A DNA stretch of 57,727 bases from Candidatus Hydrogenedentota bacterium (GTDB taxonomy: Bacteria; Hydrogenedentota; Hydrogenedentia; Hydrogenedentales; JAEUWI01): the NCBI GenBank assembly GCA_016182605.1, contig JACPGE010000032.1, positions 1 to 57,727 on the forward strand, read 5' to 3'. Position 1 is the first letter of the stretch. Every line of letters begins with the position of its first letter. The notes under the pieces were generated by a model, which did no database searches, had not been told where the DNA came from, and saw nothing but the letters and a program-made list of their open reading frames with translations. A program made the translations under genes and the position numbers. Positions 43,723 through 51,272 of the stretch are shown one piece after another.

Positions 43723-44508
43723 ATGATACGCGCACTCTGGGCAAGACGGAATCAGGGTCATCGGACGATGGCCTGGCCGAACGGTCCCGCGCCCGCCCTG
43801 CCCGCGCGATTCCGCGGCCGCCCCGCGATCGATCCCGCGCGCTGCGTGGCCGGCTGCACTGCCTGCGAGACGGCCTGCCCGACTGACGCCATCTCCGTTA
43901 CGGATCGGCACCGCATCGATCTTGGCCGTTGCCTTTTTTGCACCGAATGTGTGGAGGCTTGTCCGGAGGACGCCATCCATCACGAGCGCGATCACCGGCT
44001 GTCCGTGCACCACCGCGATGACCTGAGCGTCGCGCCGGCGGAGGCCCTGAAGCTTGCCCACGCCCTCGAATCAAAGATTCTACGTGTGCTTGGCCGTTCC
44101 CTCAAGTTGCGCCAGGTAAGTGCGGGCGGCTGCAATGGCTGCGAATCGGACGTGAATGTGCTCAGCACGATCGGATGGGACCTCAGCCGTTTCGGCATTC
44201 AGATGGTCGCCAGCCCGCGTCACGCCGACGGTCTCCTGGTGACGGGCTGCATATCAGAGAACATGCGCGAGGCGCTCTTGGCCACCTATGCGGCCATGCC
44301 CGATCCCAAGATCGTCATTGCCGTGGGCGCGTGTGCCATTTCCGGCGGGCCTTTTGCCGGGCATCCGCAACAGCACGATGGCGTCACCGGTTTCCTTCCG
44401 GTGGACCTCTTCATACCCGGATGCCCGCCCCACCCCCTGACCATGCTGGACGGGCTGCTCCGTCTTATCGATCGGCTGCCGCAATCGGCAGACCAGGCTG
44501 CGGAGTAA
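43723..44508 (+). CDS. HyfH-HyfI-like fusion: ferredoxin plus NuoB-type small subunit
   Basis: A 261-residue protein. Residues about 36-86 hold two [4Fe-4S] motifs: CVAGCTACETACP (C41, C45, C48, C52, first spacing x3 rather than x2) and CLFCTECVEACP (C70, C73, C76, C80). Residues about 125-250 are NuoB/EchC-like with C137 and C140 (GGCNGCES), C204 (GACAISGG) and C234 (PGCPPHP), the ligands of the proximal N2-like cluster. In E. coli Hyf these are two proteins. GAGGAG precedes the ATG by 6 bases. Its 3' end overlaps the convergent BNR_4 gene by 44 bases. Confidence 0.9.
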   Translation: MIRALWARRNQGHRTMAWPNGPAPALPARFRGRPAIDPARCVAGCTACETACPTDAISVTDRHRIDLGRCLFCTECVEACPEDAIHHERDHRLSVHHRDDLSVAPAEALKLAHALESKILRVLGRSLKLRQVSAGGCNGCESDVNVLSTIGWDLSRFGIQMVASPRHADGLLVTGCISENMREALLATYAAMPDPKIVIAVGACAISGGPFAGHPQQHDGVTGFLPVDLFIPGCPPHPLTMLDGLLRLIDRLPQSADQAAE

Positions 44509-45877
44509 GCGGCGCCGGCGCCTCGAAGTCCTCTTTCATGACGTAGGGCAACTGCCACACCTGTGTGCCGCCCTCGTTGGTGAAATAGAGGTGTGACTCT
44601 GAATAGGAATCCGCGTTGCCGTCCGCCCAGAACGCGTAAAAATCGGGATGGGCGTTCACCGGACGCCGCACGTAGCCATGGTTCAACGCGCTGTTCTGCG
44701 TAACCATGCGCACACGCTCCCAGTGTTCGCCCTGATCGCCGCTCTCCCACAATGCAATCTCGCCGCCTGCGCCCCAGCGCTGCGGTCCCGCCTCCGTGGG
44801 CGCAAGCAGCCGCCACGTTCCCGCGCCGTCAATCCACAACTGACCCACATCGTAGTTGTGCGTGCTCGTCGTGATGTCATGATAAGCCCACGTTCCACCG
44901 CGCCAGTGGGCGGTGCGCCACGTCCGCGGATTTCCCTGCGGCCCGGGCATGTGATGGTGGCTCGTAAGCAGAAGCACAATGGGATTGCCCTCCGCATCGA
45001 ACTGCAAATCCTTGATGTACACCATCATCCCCTCCGATTCGAAGTCCCGCACCAGCCCAGGCCCATGCGGATCGGTCAGCGGCGGCGTCAGGCTTTTCCC
45101 ATCCACCGTCTGCCACGTCACCCCGAAATCATGGGTCTCCACGTAGTAGAGATTGGTGCGCTTGTCCACGCTGCCGCCGGGATGCATGTTGAACGCCGTG
45201 CCCACCTTCTTGTCCTGGTAGGGCGCGCTGAATTGATAATGCCCCCCCATGCCCGCCAGCTTCCGCGGGGGCGTCCACGTCACGCCATCCGGGCTCGTGT
45301 TCCAGTACAACTCCCGCCCGTTGGTGTATTGCGTGAAGCAGTGGATGAAGCCCTTCCCCGGTATATACCACGGCTGCGGATAAGTCATCTCCTCTTCCGA
45401 GATCTGCTCGAAGGAGGAAATGTCGTAGGGCTTCCGGCTTTTGAACTTGAAACCGGGGCGTTTGCGGCTGCGCCCGCTCACGAAAACCCAGACATGGCCC
45501 TTGGCGTCGATGCACAGCGCGGCATTGTCGTGGGGATCGTTCACGCCCTGCTTGTCGTACACGATCGTGGGGCGCGGCACCTGACCGGTTTCGTGATCGT
45601 AGTAGCCCGCCATGATGAGCAGGTGCCGGTCATGATTGCGCTCGCCGCCATACACGAAAAACGTCTTACGGGCTTCCGGAGCGTGGATGGCAATGGGCCG
45701 GTGCTTCGCGGTGTAGGTGCCGAGCCCCCCGGAGTATTTGTCCCCGTAGTCCCCCTTCTGGCCCAACTCGAACCAGATGCCCTGGTAGCCCTGGGCCTTC
45801 GGGAAATCTTCGCTGCCCGCGCCAGGGGGGAACAGCAAGAAGAGTAATGCGGCTAGAATTGCGGCTCGATTGCACAT
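44465..45877 (-). CDS. secreted BNR_4 repeat protein, possible polysaccharide lyase or sialidase-like
   Basis: A 470-residue protein with a signal peptide (about 1-22). It begins GYQGIWFELGQKGDYGDKYS, the typical start of BNR_4 proteins, and continues with NDPHDNAALCIDAKGHVWVF, ELYWNTSPDGVTWTPP and NPIVLLLTSHHHMPG, the blades of a seven-bladed propeller. This family includes ulvan and other polysaccharide lyases (PL24/PL25-like), so an extracellular carbohydrate role is likely; the exact substrate is not clear. AGGAG is 9 bases before the ATG. Confidence 0.82.
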   Translation of the reverse strand: MCNRAAILAALLFLLFPPGAGSEDFPKAQGYQGIWFELGQKGDYGDKYSGGLGTYTAKHRPIAIHAPEARKTFFVYGGERNHDRHLLIMAGYYDHETGQVPRPTIVYDKQGVNDPHDNAALCIDAKGHVWVFVSGRSRKRPGFKFKSRKPYDISSFEQISEEEMTYPQPWYIPGKGFIHCFTQYTNGRELYWNTSPDGVTWTPPRKLAGMGGHYQFSAPYQDKKVGTAFNMHPGGSVDKRTNLYYVETHDFGVTWQTVDGKSLTPPLTDPHGPGLVRDFESEGMMVYIKDLQFDAEGNPIVLLLTSHHHMPGPQGNPRTWRTAHWRGGTWAYHDITTSTHNYDVGQLWIDGAGTWRLLAPTEAGPQRWGAGGEIALWESGDQGEHWERVRMVTQNSALNHGYVRRPVNAHPDFYAFWADGNADSYSESHLYFTNEGGTQVWQLPYVMKEDFEAPAPLTPQPGLPIAAADR

Positions 45878-45955
45878 GCTGGATACTCCTGCCCCGCGTC
45901 AGGCTTTTCCGCTTCCGAATTGGAGGGTGTCCCACGCGCTCCCGCTGTAAGGCCC

Positions 45956-46387
45956 TCAGCGCCTGGCGAGCGCCTGATTCGCCTTCTGCAAGCGGTGGCT
46001 CAGCGTGCGGATGATGTTCAGGAGCATGCGGATCGCCACCCGCTTCGTCATCAGCCGCTCAAAGGTGCTCTCGGTGATCACGTAGAGCCGGGAGTCTTCC
46101 AGCGCGGTGACGGTTGCGCTCCGCGGCTCCTTGTTGACGAGCGCCATCTCGCCAAACATGTCGCCCGTGCGCAGTTCGGCAATGCCCTTCGGGCCATCGA
46201 AGACCCCGAGCTTGCCGCCCAGCACCACGTACATCTGGCTGCCGATGGTGCCTTGCAGGAAAACGTGCTCGCCCTTGGCGACGCGCATCGTCATTCCCTT
46301 GGCGAAAATCTTGGCGACTTCGTCCCGCTCCAGCCCGTGAAACAGTTCCACGCGCCGGATAAGTTCGTCGATCTTTTCCACTTCCAT
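45956..46387 (-). CDS. cyclic-nucleotide-binding domain protein
   Basis: A 143-residue protein consisting of one cNMP-binding beta roll (LFHGLERDEVAKIFAKG, EHVFLQGTIGSQMYVVLGGKL, GDMFGEMALVNKEPRSATV) and a C-terminal helix. The phosphate-binding cassette GEMALVNKEPRSA keeps the Glu and Arg that bind the ribose-phosphate. There is no DNA-binding domain, so it is a regulatory subunit-type or stand-alone sensor. It follows the EIIA-zinc ribbon gene by 29 bases. Confidence 0.87.
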   Translation of the reverse strand: MEVEKIDELIRRVELFHGLERDEVAKIFAKGMTMRVAKGEHVFLQGTIGSQMYVVLGGKLGVFDGPKGIAELRTGDMFGEMALVNKEPRSATVTALEDSRLYVITESTFERLMTKRVAIRMLLNIIRTLSHRLQKANQALARR

Positions 46388-46416
46388 GTACGGCGACCCC
46401 GTCTGATCCGAGTGCG

Positions 46417-47247
46417 TTAGACCACGTAGATGAAACGGCTGCAGTTGTTGCAGGTGTGAATGCGATCGGTGTCTTGGCGCACGCGCTGCGCGAACTGGGA
46501 GGGCAGCTTCATGAAGCAGCCCTGGCAGGTGTCGCCTTCAACGGGCACCACGGCGGGTGCGCGGTTCTTCATGAGCCGATCGTACTGCTTCAGAATCTTC
46601 GGGTTCACCAGCTCCCGGATGTTCTGAATGCGATCCTTGATTTTCCGCTTGCCCGTGCGCGCGGACTCGTACATTTCTTCGAAAAGTTGCAGGCGCGCCA
46701 GCAGCACCAGATCGGCATGCGCGTCGCGCGCCTCCATGTCCGCGGGATTGGAGGGCATCTGCTTGGAGTAACGCTCCTCCTCCTTCTCCAGACCCTCCGA
46801 CATCCCCTGAAGCACGGCCACCAGCGCGGCGTTGGAATCGCATTCCAGCAGGGCCTTCATGTTTTCTTTAACACGCAACAGCTTGGAAATGGTGGCGATG
46901 AAATTGAGGTAGGTGGTTTGCTGCGTGGGCGGGTAACAGATAAGGAAAATGACGTGCACCGGCTTCTTGTCCAGGGCGCCGAATTCCAGCCCCTCACGGA
47001 CAATGCCCACGCTGCACGTCAGCGTTTTCAACCCCGATACGCGCGCGTGCGGCACGGCGATCCCGTGGCCAATGCCCGTGCTCTCGGTCGTCTCCCGCGC
47101 CATGATCTGATCGAGCGCCGGCCCCATCCCCTTCATCTTCTTTTCATCAAAGAGCAGGTGCGTCAGTTCCCTGAGCGCATCGGACTTGTTCTTCACCTTG
47201 AGATCGTAGTCAAGGCAAAGTTCCGGGATATGATCTGTCAATTGCAT
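46417..47247 (-). CDS. PTS EIIA (PtsN-like) domain fused to a C4 zinc ribbon
   Basis: A 276-residue protein. Residues 1-150 are a fructose/Ntr-type EIIA domain with the phosphorylation motif GIGHGIAVPHAR (His67). A helical linker follows (about 165-230), then a C4 zinc ribbon with C241-x2-C244 and C266-x2-C269 (GDTCQGC, HTCNNCSRF), as in the PF02591-type proteins that also carry a coiled coil. No EIIB or EIIC is visible nearby, so it is regulatory rather than a sugar transporter part. The ATG at 47247 follows AAGGA. Placed between aroE and the cNMP-binding protein. Confidence 0.88.
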   Translation of the reverse strand: MQLTDHIPELCLDYDLKVKNKSDALRELTHLLFDEKKMKGMGPALDQIMARETTESTGIGHGIAVPHARVSGLKTLTCSVGIVREGLEFGALDKKPVHVIFLICYPPTQQTTYLNFIATISKLLRVKENMKALLECDSNAALVAVLQGMSEGLEKEEERYSKQMPSNPADMEARDAHADLVLLARLQLFEEMYESARTGKRKIKDRIQNIRELVNPKILKQYDRLMKNRAPAVVPVEGDTCQGCFMKLPSQFAQRVRQDTDRIHTCNNCSRFIYVV

Positions 47248-47284
47248 GGAGACGTTCCTTCGGCGGCTGAGAGGACTCCGGTTT

Positions 47285-47332
47285 CGTATCACCCGGGGCT
47301 GCGCGGTGTCAGCTCCGCTAAGGCGTGATACG
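47285..47332. promoter_or_regulatory. hairpin between aroE and the EIIA fusion gene
   Basis: Outer arms CGTATCAC (47285-47292) and GTGATACG (47325-47332) are perfectly complementary; inside, GGGGCTG and CAGCTCC pair with one G-U. No T-run follows on the - strand, so it is not a standard terminator. It sits about 38 bases before the EIIA start and could be a leader structure or operator. Confidence 0.4.
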
Positions 47333-47402
47333 CGCCCAGTTTAACACGGGTTCCCGAGGGAATGAAAGTCCAGGACACCGCAGATGTGTGCACAAATCCA
47401 AA

Positions 47403-48272
47403 TCAGGCCGTGGGAGACCCGAGCGCACCCAGCAATGCCGTGCGCATGACTCCCGCCGGCGCGGGCACGCCGAACCAGATCTCCATCTGGAGTTCGGCCT
47501 GCTTCACCAGCATTTCGAGTCCCGGTAGCGTGCGGCAACCGGCCGACTCCGCCTCGTGCAGAAAGCGGGGCTTCAACGGGCGGTACACCATGTCGAAGGC
47601 CACGTGGCGCGGCTCCCACAGGCCCTGCGGCACGGGGCTTTCCCCCTCGTTGTGCGGGTACATCCCCATGGGCGTGCCCTGAACGATCACATCGTGGTCT
47701 GCCATCGCCCCCGCAATATCCTCTACCAGGCGCCCCGTGGCCACCGGCGCGGACGCATGTTTCCTCAAGTCTTCCGCAAGCGGCTCAATCTTTCCGGGAT
47801 TCCGGCCCAGTATCGTTATAGCCGCGGCCTGGGCCTGCGTGGCCATCGCAAAGGCCACTGCGCGCACCGCGCCGCCTCCGCCCAGAAACAGAATCCGTTT
47901 GCCGGACAGGGGGATCCCCGCCTCGGCAAAGGCGCGCAGGGTTCCCGTGCCATCGGTGATGGAACCGCGCAATCGCCCATCTTCATTGGTGATGGTGTTT
48001 GCGCAGCCCACCTGAACCGCAAGATCATCCACTTCGTCCAAATGTTCCAGCACGGCCACCTTGTGCGGTATGGTCACACTCATGCCGCGAAAGCCCGGCA
48101 ACGCACGCATCCCCGCGAGACACGCCCGGACGTCTGTCACCTGAAAAGCCACATACACCGCATTGATGCCTGCCGCGCGGTAGGCCGCATTGTGCATGGC
48201 GGGCGAGAGCGAGTGCCCCACCGGGTTCCCAATTACCGCGCAGAGGCGGGTTTCCACATTAATCTCAGTCAT
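47403..48272 (-). CDS. aroE: shikimate dehydrogenase
   Basis: A 289-residue protein with the substrate part VIGNPVGHSLSPAMHNAAYR and MSVTIPHKVAV (catalytic Lys), the NADP Rossmann loop LFLGGGGAVRAVAFA and the loop TILGRNPGK, and the C-terminal MLVKQAELQMEIWFG. It reduces 3-dehydroshikimate in aromatic amino acid synthesis. AAGGA lies 5 bases before the ATG. 42 bases after the HIT gene, in a leftward run with rsmE upstream; aroA is 3 kb away on the other strand. Confidence 0.96.
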   Translation of the reverse strand: MTEINVETRLCAVIGNPVGHSLSPAMHNAAYRAAGINAVYVAFQVTDVRACLAGMRALPGFRGMSVTIPHKVAVLEHLDEVDDLAVQVGCANTITNEDGRLRGSITDGTGTLRAFAEAGIPLSGKRILFLGGGGAVRAVAFAMATQAQAAAITILGRNPGKIEPLAEDLRKHASAPVATGRLVEDIAGAMADHDVIVQGTPMGMYPHNEGESPVPQGLWEPRHVAFDMVYRPLKPRFLHEAESAGCRTLPGLEMLVKQAELQMEIWFGVPAPAGVMRTALLGALGSPTA

Positions 48273-48314
48273 TTCGTTCCTTGTTCACTTCGCGAATCGC
48301 GGCCGCGACACCCG

Positions 48315-48662
48315 TCAACCCGGAGGCCACGCCATCGGCCGTCCACCCAGAATGTGGAGATGAATGTGATATACCGACTGGCCGCCGTTCTGGTTGCAGT
48401 TGATCACATAGCGGAACCCGTCCTCCGCGATGCCTTCCTGGCGCGCAATCTTGTTCGCCACGAGAATCATCCGGCCCAGCAGAAGCGCATCCTCCTCCCC
48501 CGCGTCCGTAATGCGCTTGATATGCCTGCGCGGTATGACGAGGATGTGCGTCGGCGCGCCCGGGTTAATGTCGCGAAAGGCATAAAACTCCTCATCGGAA
48601 TACACTTCCTGCGAGGGAATTTCCTTGTTCGCTATCTTCACAAAAAGTTGGTCCGGATCCAT
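48315..48662 (-). CDS. HIT-family nucleotide hydrolase (HinT-like)
   Basis: A 115-residue protein with the histidine triad VYHIHLHILGGR and the HinT start FVKIANKEIPSQEVYSDEEF. HinT-type enzymes hydrolyse purine nucleoside phosphoramidates. GGAGG lies 6 bases before the ATG. Normal length. Confidence 0.93.
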   Translation of the reverse strand: MDPDQLFVKIANKEIPSQEVYSDEEFYAFRDINPGAPTHILVIPRRHIKRITDAGEEDALLLGRMILVANKIARQEGIAEDGFRYVINCNQNGGQSVYHIHLHILGGRPMAWPPG

Positions 48663-48769
48663 GTTCGCCTCCCTCGTTGTGCCGCCCTGCCCTTGACGGC
48701 ATGGTGCAGGCGCTAGACTAACGCAGTCGCGCCGCCGCCTGCAACGCAGGGATCATCACGCAGGGAACA

Positions 48770-49486
48770 TCACACACCCAGCCGGCCCCACGCGTGGGCA
48801 AAGAGCGTCGCCGCCAACACCCCCGCAACCTCGCTCCGAAACGTCGTTTCCCCCAACGAGATCGGCGCCGCACCGCAGCCACCCAACAAGGCCAACTCCT
48901 CCACCGTAAAATCGCCTTCCGGCCCGATGAACAAGACCACATCGCCATTCTCCGCCACGCCCCGCAGCGGCTCATGCGGCCCCTCCATCGCCGCCACTAC
49001 GGGCCGGCCCCAACCCTCCGCAAGCACGTCGTCGATGCCGGATCGCAACTCAAATTCCGGGAGCCAGGCCCGGCCGCATTGCTTGCACGCCTCCACCGCC
49101 CACCGCGTCCACTTCGGATTCTCCTTGGGCGCCTTCTGCGAATGGGCACTGCGAAAGAACACGAAGCGCCGCACCCCCACCTCGGTCCCGTGGACGATTA
49201 CATGCTCGATCGCCTTGTCCCGGTGCAGCCAGGCCACAGCCAAGGTGAGACCCGGCGCGGGCAGGGGCATCTGTTCCCAAGATTCGACGGAAAGCACCAC
49301 GTCGCGCCGGGTGACTTCCAGCACCCGCGCCTGCGCAACAGTGCCCAGGCCGTCGAAAAGTTCGGCTTCATCGCCGGCACGCACGCGCGCCACCTGCGCG
49401 GCGTGGTGCGCCTCGTCGGGCGGCAGCGCCAGCCGCGCCGCGCCGGCTTCGAGAGAGGGTGCATAGAATCGATGAAGATGCGACAT
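48770..49486 (-). CDS. rsmE: 16S rRNA (uracil-1498-N3)-methyltransferase
   Basis: A 238-residue SPOUT-class protein. N-terminal PUA-like part (HRFYAPSLEAG, HHAAQVARVRAGDEAELFDG) and C-terminal knot with SAHSQKAPKENPKWTRWAVEA, FIGPEGDFTVEELALL and SLGETTFRSEVAGV, the SAM-binding trefoil of RsmE. It methylates U1498 of 16S rRNA. Divergent from the GT39 gene. Confidence 0.95.
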   Translation of the reverse strand: MSHLHRFYAPSLEAGAARLALPPDEAHHAAQVARVRAGDEAELFDGLGTVAQARVLEVTRRDVVLSVESWEQMPLPAPGLTLAVAWLHRDKAIEHVIVHGTEVGVRRFVFFRSAHSQKAPKENPKWTRWAVEACKQCGRAWLPEFELRSGIDDVLAEGWGRPVVAAMEGPHEPLRGVAENGDVVLFIGPEGDFTVEELALLGGCGAAPISLGETTFRSEVAGVLAATLFAHAWGRLGV

Positions 49487-49656
49487 GGGCGCAAGAATAA
49501 CAAAGCGCCTTGGGCATTCGCACGCCGCAACGGCACGCCGCGGTATGTTATGCTATACGCGAATTGTTCCCGCGGGGAGCCCAATCGGGCGCGGGGATTG
49601 ATCGCGTTCAATTTCTGTTGGTGGGAATTTCTGTGTTTTTTAAGTACCGTTCACAC

Positions 49657-51153
49657 ATGCTTGCAAGCATACCCGTGTCTTGTGCGCTCGCCGTGCTCGG
49701 CCTGCAACTGCTGGTCAACCACCGCTATGGGCTGTACAACGACGAACTGTATTTCATCGACTGCGCAAAGCGCCTCGCGTGGGGCTATGTAGACCATCCC
49801 CCCCTGCTCCCCTTCATTACACGCATTGCCGGGGAACTCTTCGGCTATACACCCCAGGGCGTGCGCTTTCCGCTCGCCGTGGCGATTGCATTGAACTGCT
49901 ATCTGACGTCGCGGCTCGCGCGTCAACTGGGCGGTGGCGCCGTGGCCCGGGCACTGGCGGCTGTGTGCTTTGTGACGGCGCCGGTCATGCTTCGCGGCGG
50001 CATGCACCTGAATATCCCCGCGTTCGAGATGACCCTGAACTTGCTCCTGGCTCTCTGCCTCGCTTCTATCCTCCGGGGCGCGTCCCCGCGGCTGTGGCTC
50101 CTCTTTGGGGTTCTGGCCGGCATCGGTATCCTGAACAAGTACACCACGGTCTTCTTCGGCGCCTCAATGCTGCTGGGACTCGCCCTCACGCCGCAACGCC
50201 GCCACTTCGCACAACCGTGGATCTGGCTGGGAGGCGGGGTCGCGCTGCTCGTCGCGCTTCCAAACCTGATCTGGCAGGTTCAGCATGGCTTCCCCACCAT
50301 TGAGTTCATGCGAAACATCAACGCATCGATCATGCAACGCATACCGAAATCGCAGTTCATCGCCTCGCAACTGCTTTTCTTTGGTCCTTTCAATCTGGCG
50401 GCGCTGGTGGGCGCGTTCTGGTTCTATGGCCGTTCCGAACTGGGCCGCACCTGGCGCGCCCTGGGCTGTATCCCCCTGTTTTACTTTCTCTTCCTGCTGG
50501 GCACCGGCTCGAAACACTATTACTTTGCGCCACTCTTTCCATTAATTATGGCGGGCGGATGCGTTGCCCTGGAATACGCCTGGAACCGGCCCGGCAGGCG
50601 CGGGCTGTTGATTGCGCAGCCCGCCCTGTCCGCGCTCTTCTTGGCGCCCTTGCTCCCGATTGTGCTGCCCGTGTTGACCCTCGATCAGTTGCACACCTAC
50701 GAATCCCGTTTCCTCGCTGCCATCACTGACCGGCCGGCGCGCGTTACGAGCGACTATTACAATCAGTTGGGGTGGGCCGGTGAGACCGGAAAGATCGCGC
50801 GCCTTTATCATGGGCTTCCCGATTGCGATCGCGCCGTCTGCGCGATCCTGAGCAACTCCTACTCGCTTGCGGGCGCGATCAACTATTGCGGTCCCACACT
50901 CGGCCTCCCCGAGGCGCAATCCGGGAACAACAACTATTACCTCTGGGGCATGCAATCCTGCCGGGGAAGCGTGGCGCTGGCCTACGGCTACGACGAGGCG
51001 TTACTCCGGGGAATCTACACGTCGGTCGTTGCCGTGGGAAGAACCCATCGGGACCATGCCGACCGGGACAAGACCGGCCTGACCATTTATCTGTGCAAGG
51101 GACTCCGGATGCCCTGGGCCGAGGCCTGGCCCCGCTTCCGCACCTATCGATGA
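49657..51153 (+). CDS. second GT39/ArnT-family membrane glycosyltransferase
   Basis: A 498-residue protein with about ten helices. The first loop has YNDELYFIDCAKRLAWGYVDHPPL (acidic catalytic pair at the start), standard for the PMT_2 group; GIGILNKYTTVF and GSKHYYFAPLFPLI mark later conserved loops. A C-terminal soluble tail carries several cysteines. The start is uncertain: ATG 49657 lacks a ribosome binding site, and GTG 49633 (after GGTGGGA) would add eight residues. Differs clearly from the GT39 protein at 28382, so it probably has another acceptor. Confidence 0.83.
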   Translation: MLASIPVSCALAVLGLQLLVNHRYGLYNDELYFIDCAKRLAWGYVDHPPLLPFITRIAGELFGYTPQGVRFPLAVAIALNCYLTSRLARQLGGGAVARALAAVCFVTAPVMLRGGMHLNIPAFEMTLNLLLALCLASILRGASPRLWLLFGVLAGIGILNKYTTVFFGASMLLGLALTPQRRHFAQPWIWLGGGVALLVALPNLIWQVQHGFPTIEFMRNINASIMQRIPKSQFIASQLLFFGPFNLAALVGAFWFYGRSELGRTWRALGCIPLFYFLFLLGTGSKHYYFAPLFPLIMAGGCVALEYAWNRPGRRGLLIAQPALSALFLAPLLPIVLPVLTLDQLHTYESRFLAAITDRPARVTSDYYNQLGWAGETGKIARLYHGLPDCDRAVCAILSNSYSLAGAINYCGPTLGLPEAQSGNNNYYLWGMQSCRGSVALAYGYDEALLRGIYTSVVAVGRTHRDHADRDKTGLTIYLCKGLRMPWAEAWPRFRTYR

Positions 51154-51168
51154 TTCCAGGCGCGGGCC

Positions 51169-51220
51169 GGGGACTGCGCAGCACCTCCGGGACTTTTGAC
51201 TCTGCACGGGCCCAGTCCCC
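51169..51220. repeat. inverted repeat of the GGGGACTG family
   Basis: GGGGACTG (51169-51176) and CAGTCCCC (51213-51220) flank a 36-base core containing GGGACTTTTGACTCTGC. It lies just after the GT39 stop and before aroA. The ends match the element at 17469, so it is a shorter relative. Confidence 0.6.
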
Positions 51221-51272
51221 ATAATTCCCCTTTCCATCCCCCGTTCACCGTTCGAAGGAGCACGTGTATCTC

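Noticed and set aside
37220..44508. A hydrogen-producing formate hydrogenlyase or Hyf-type hydrogenase
   Set aside because: The large subunit lacks both cysteine pairs that bind nickel and iron, so hydrogen chemistry is not supported despite the operon order.
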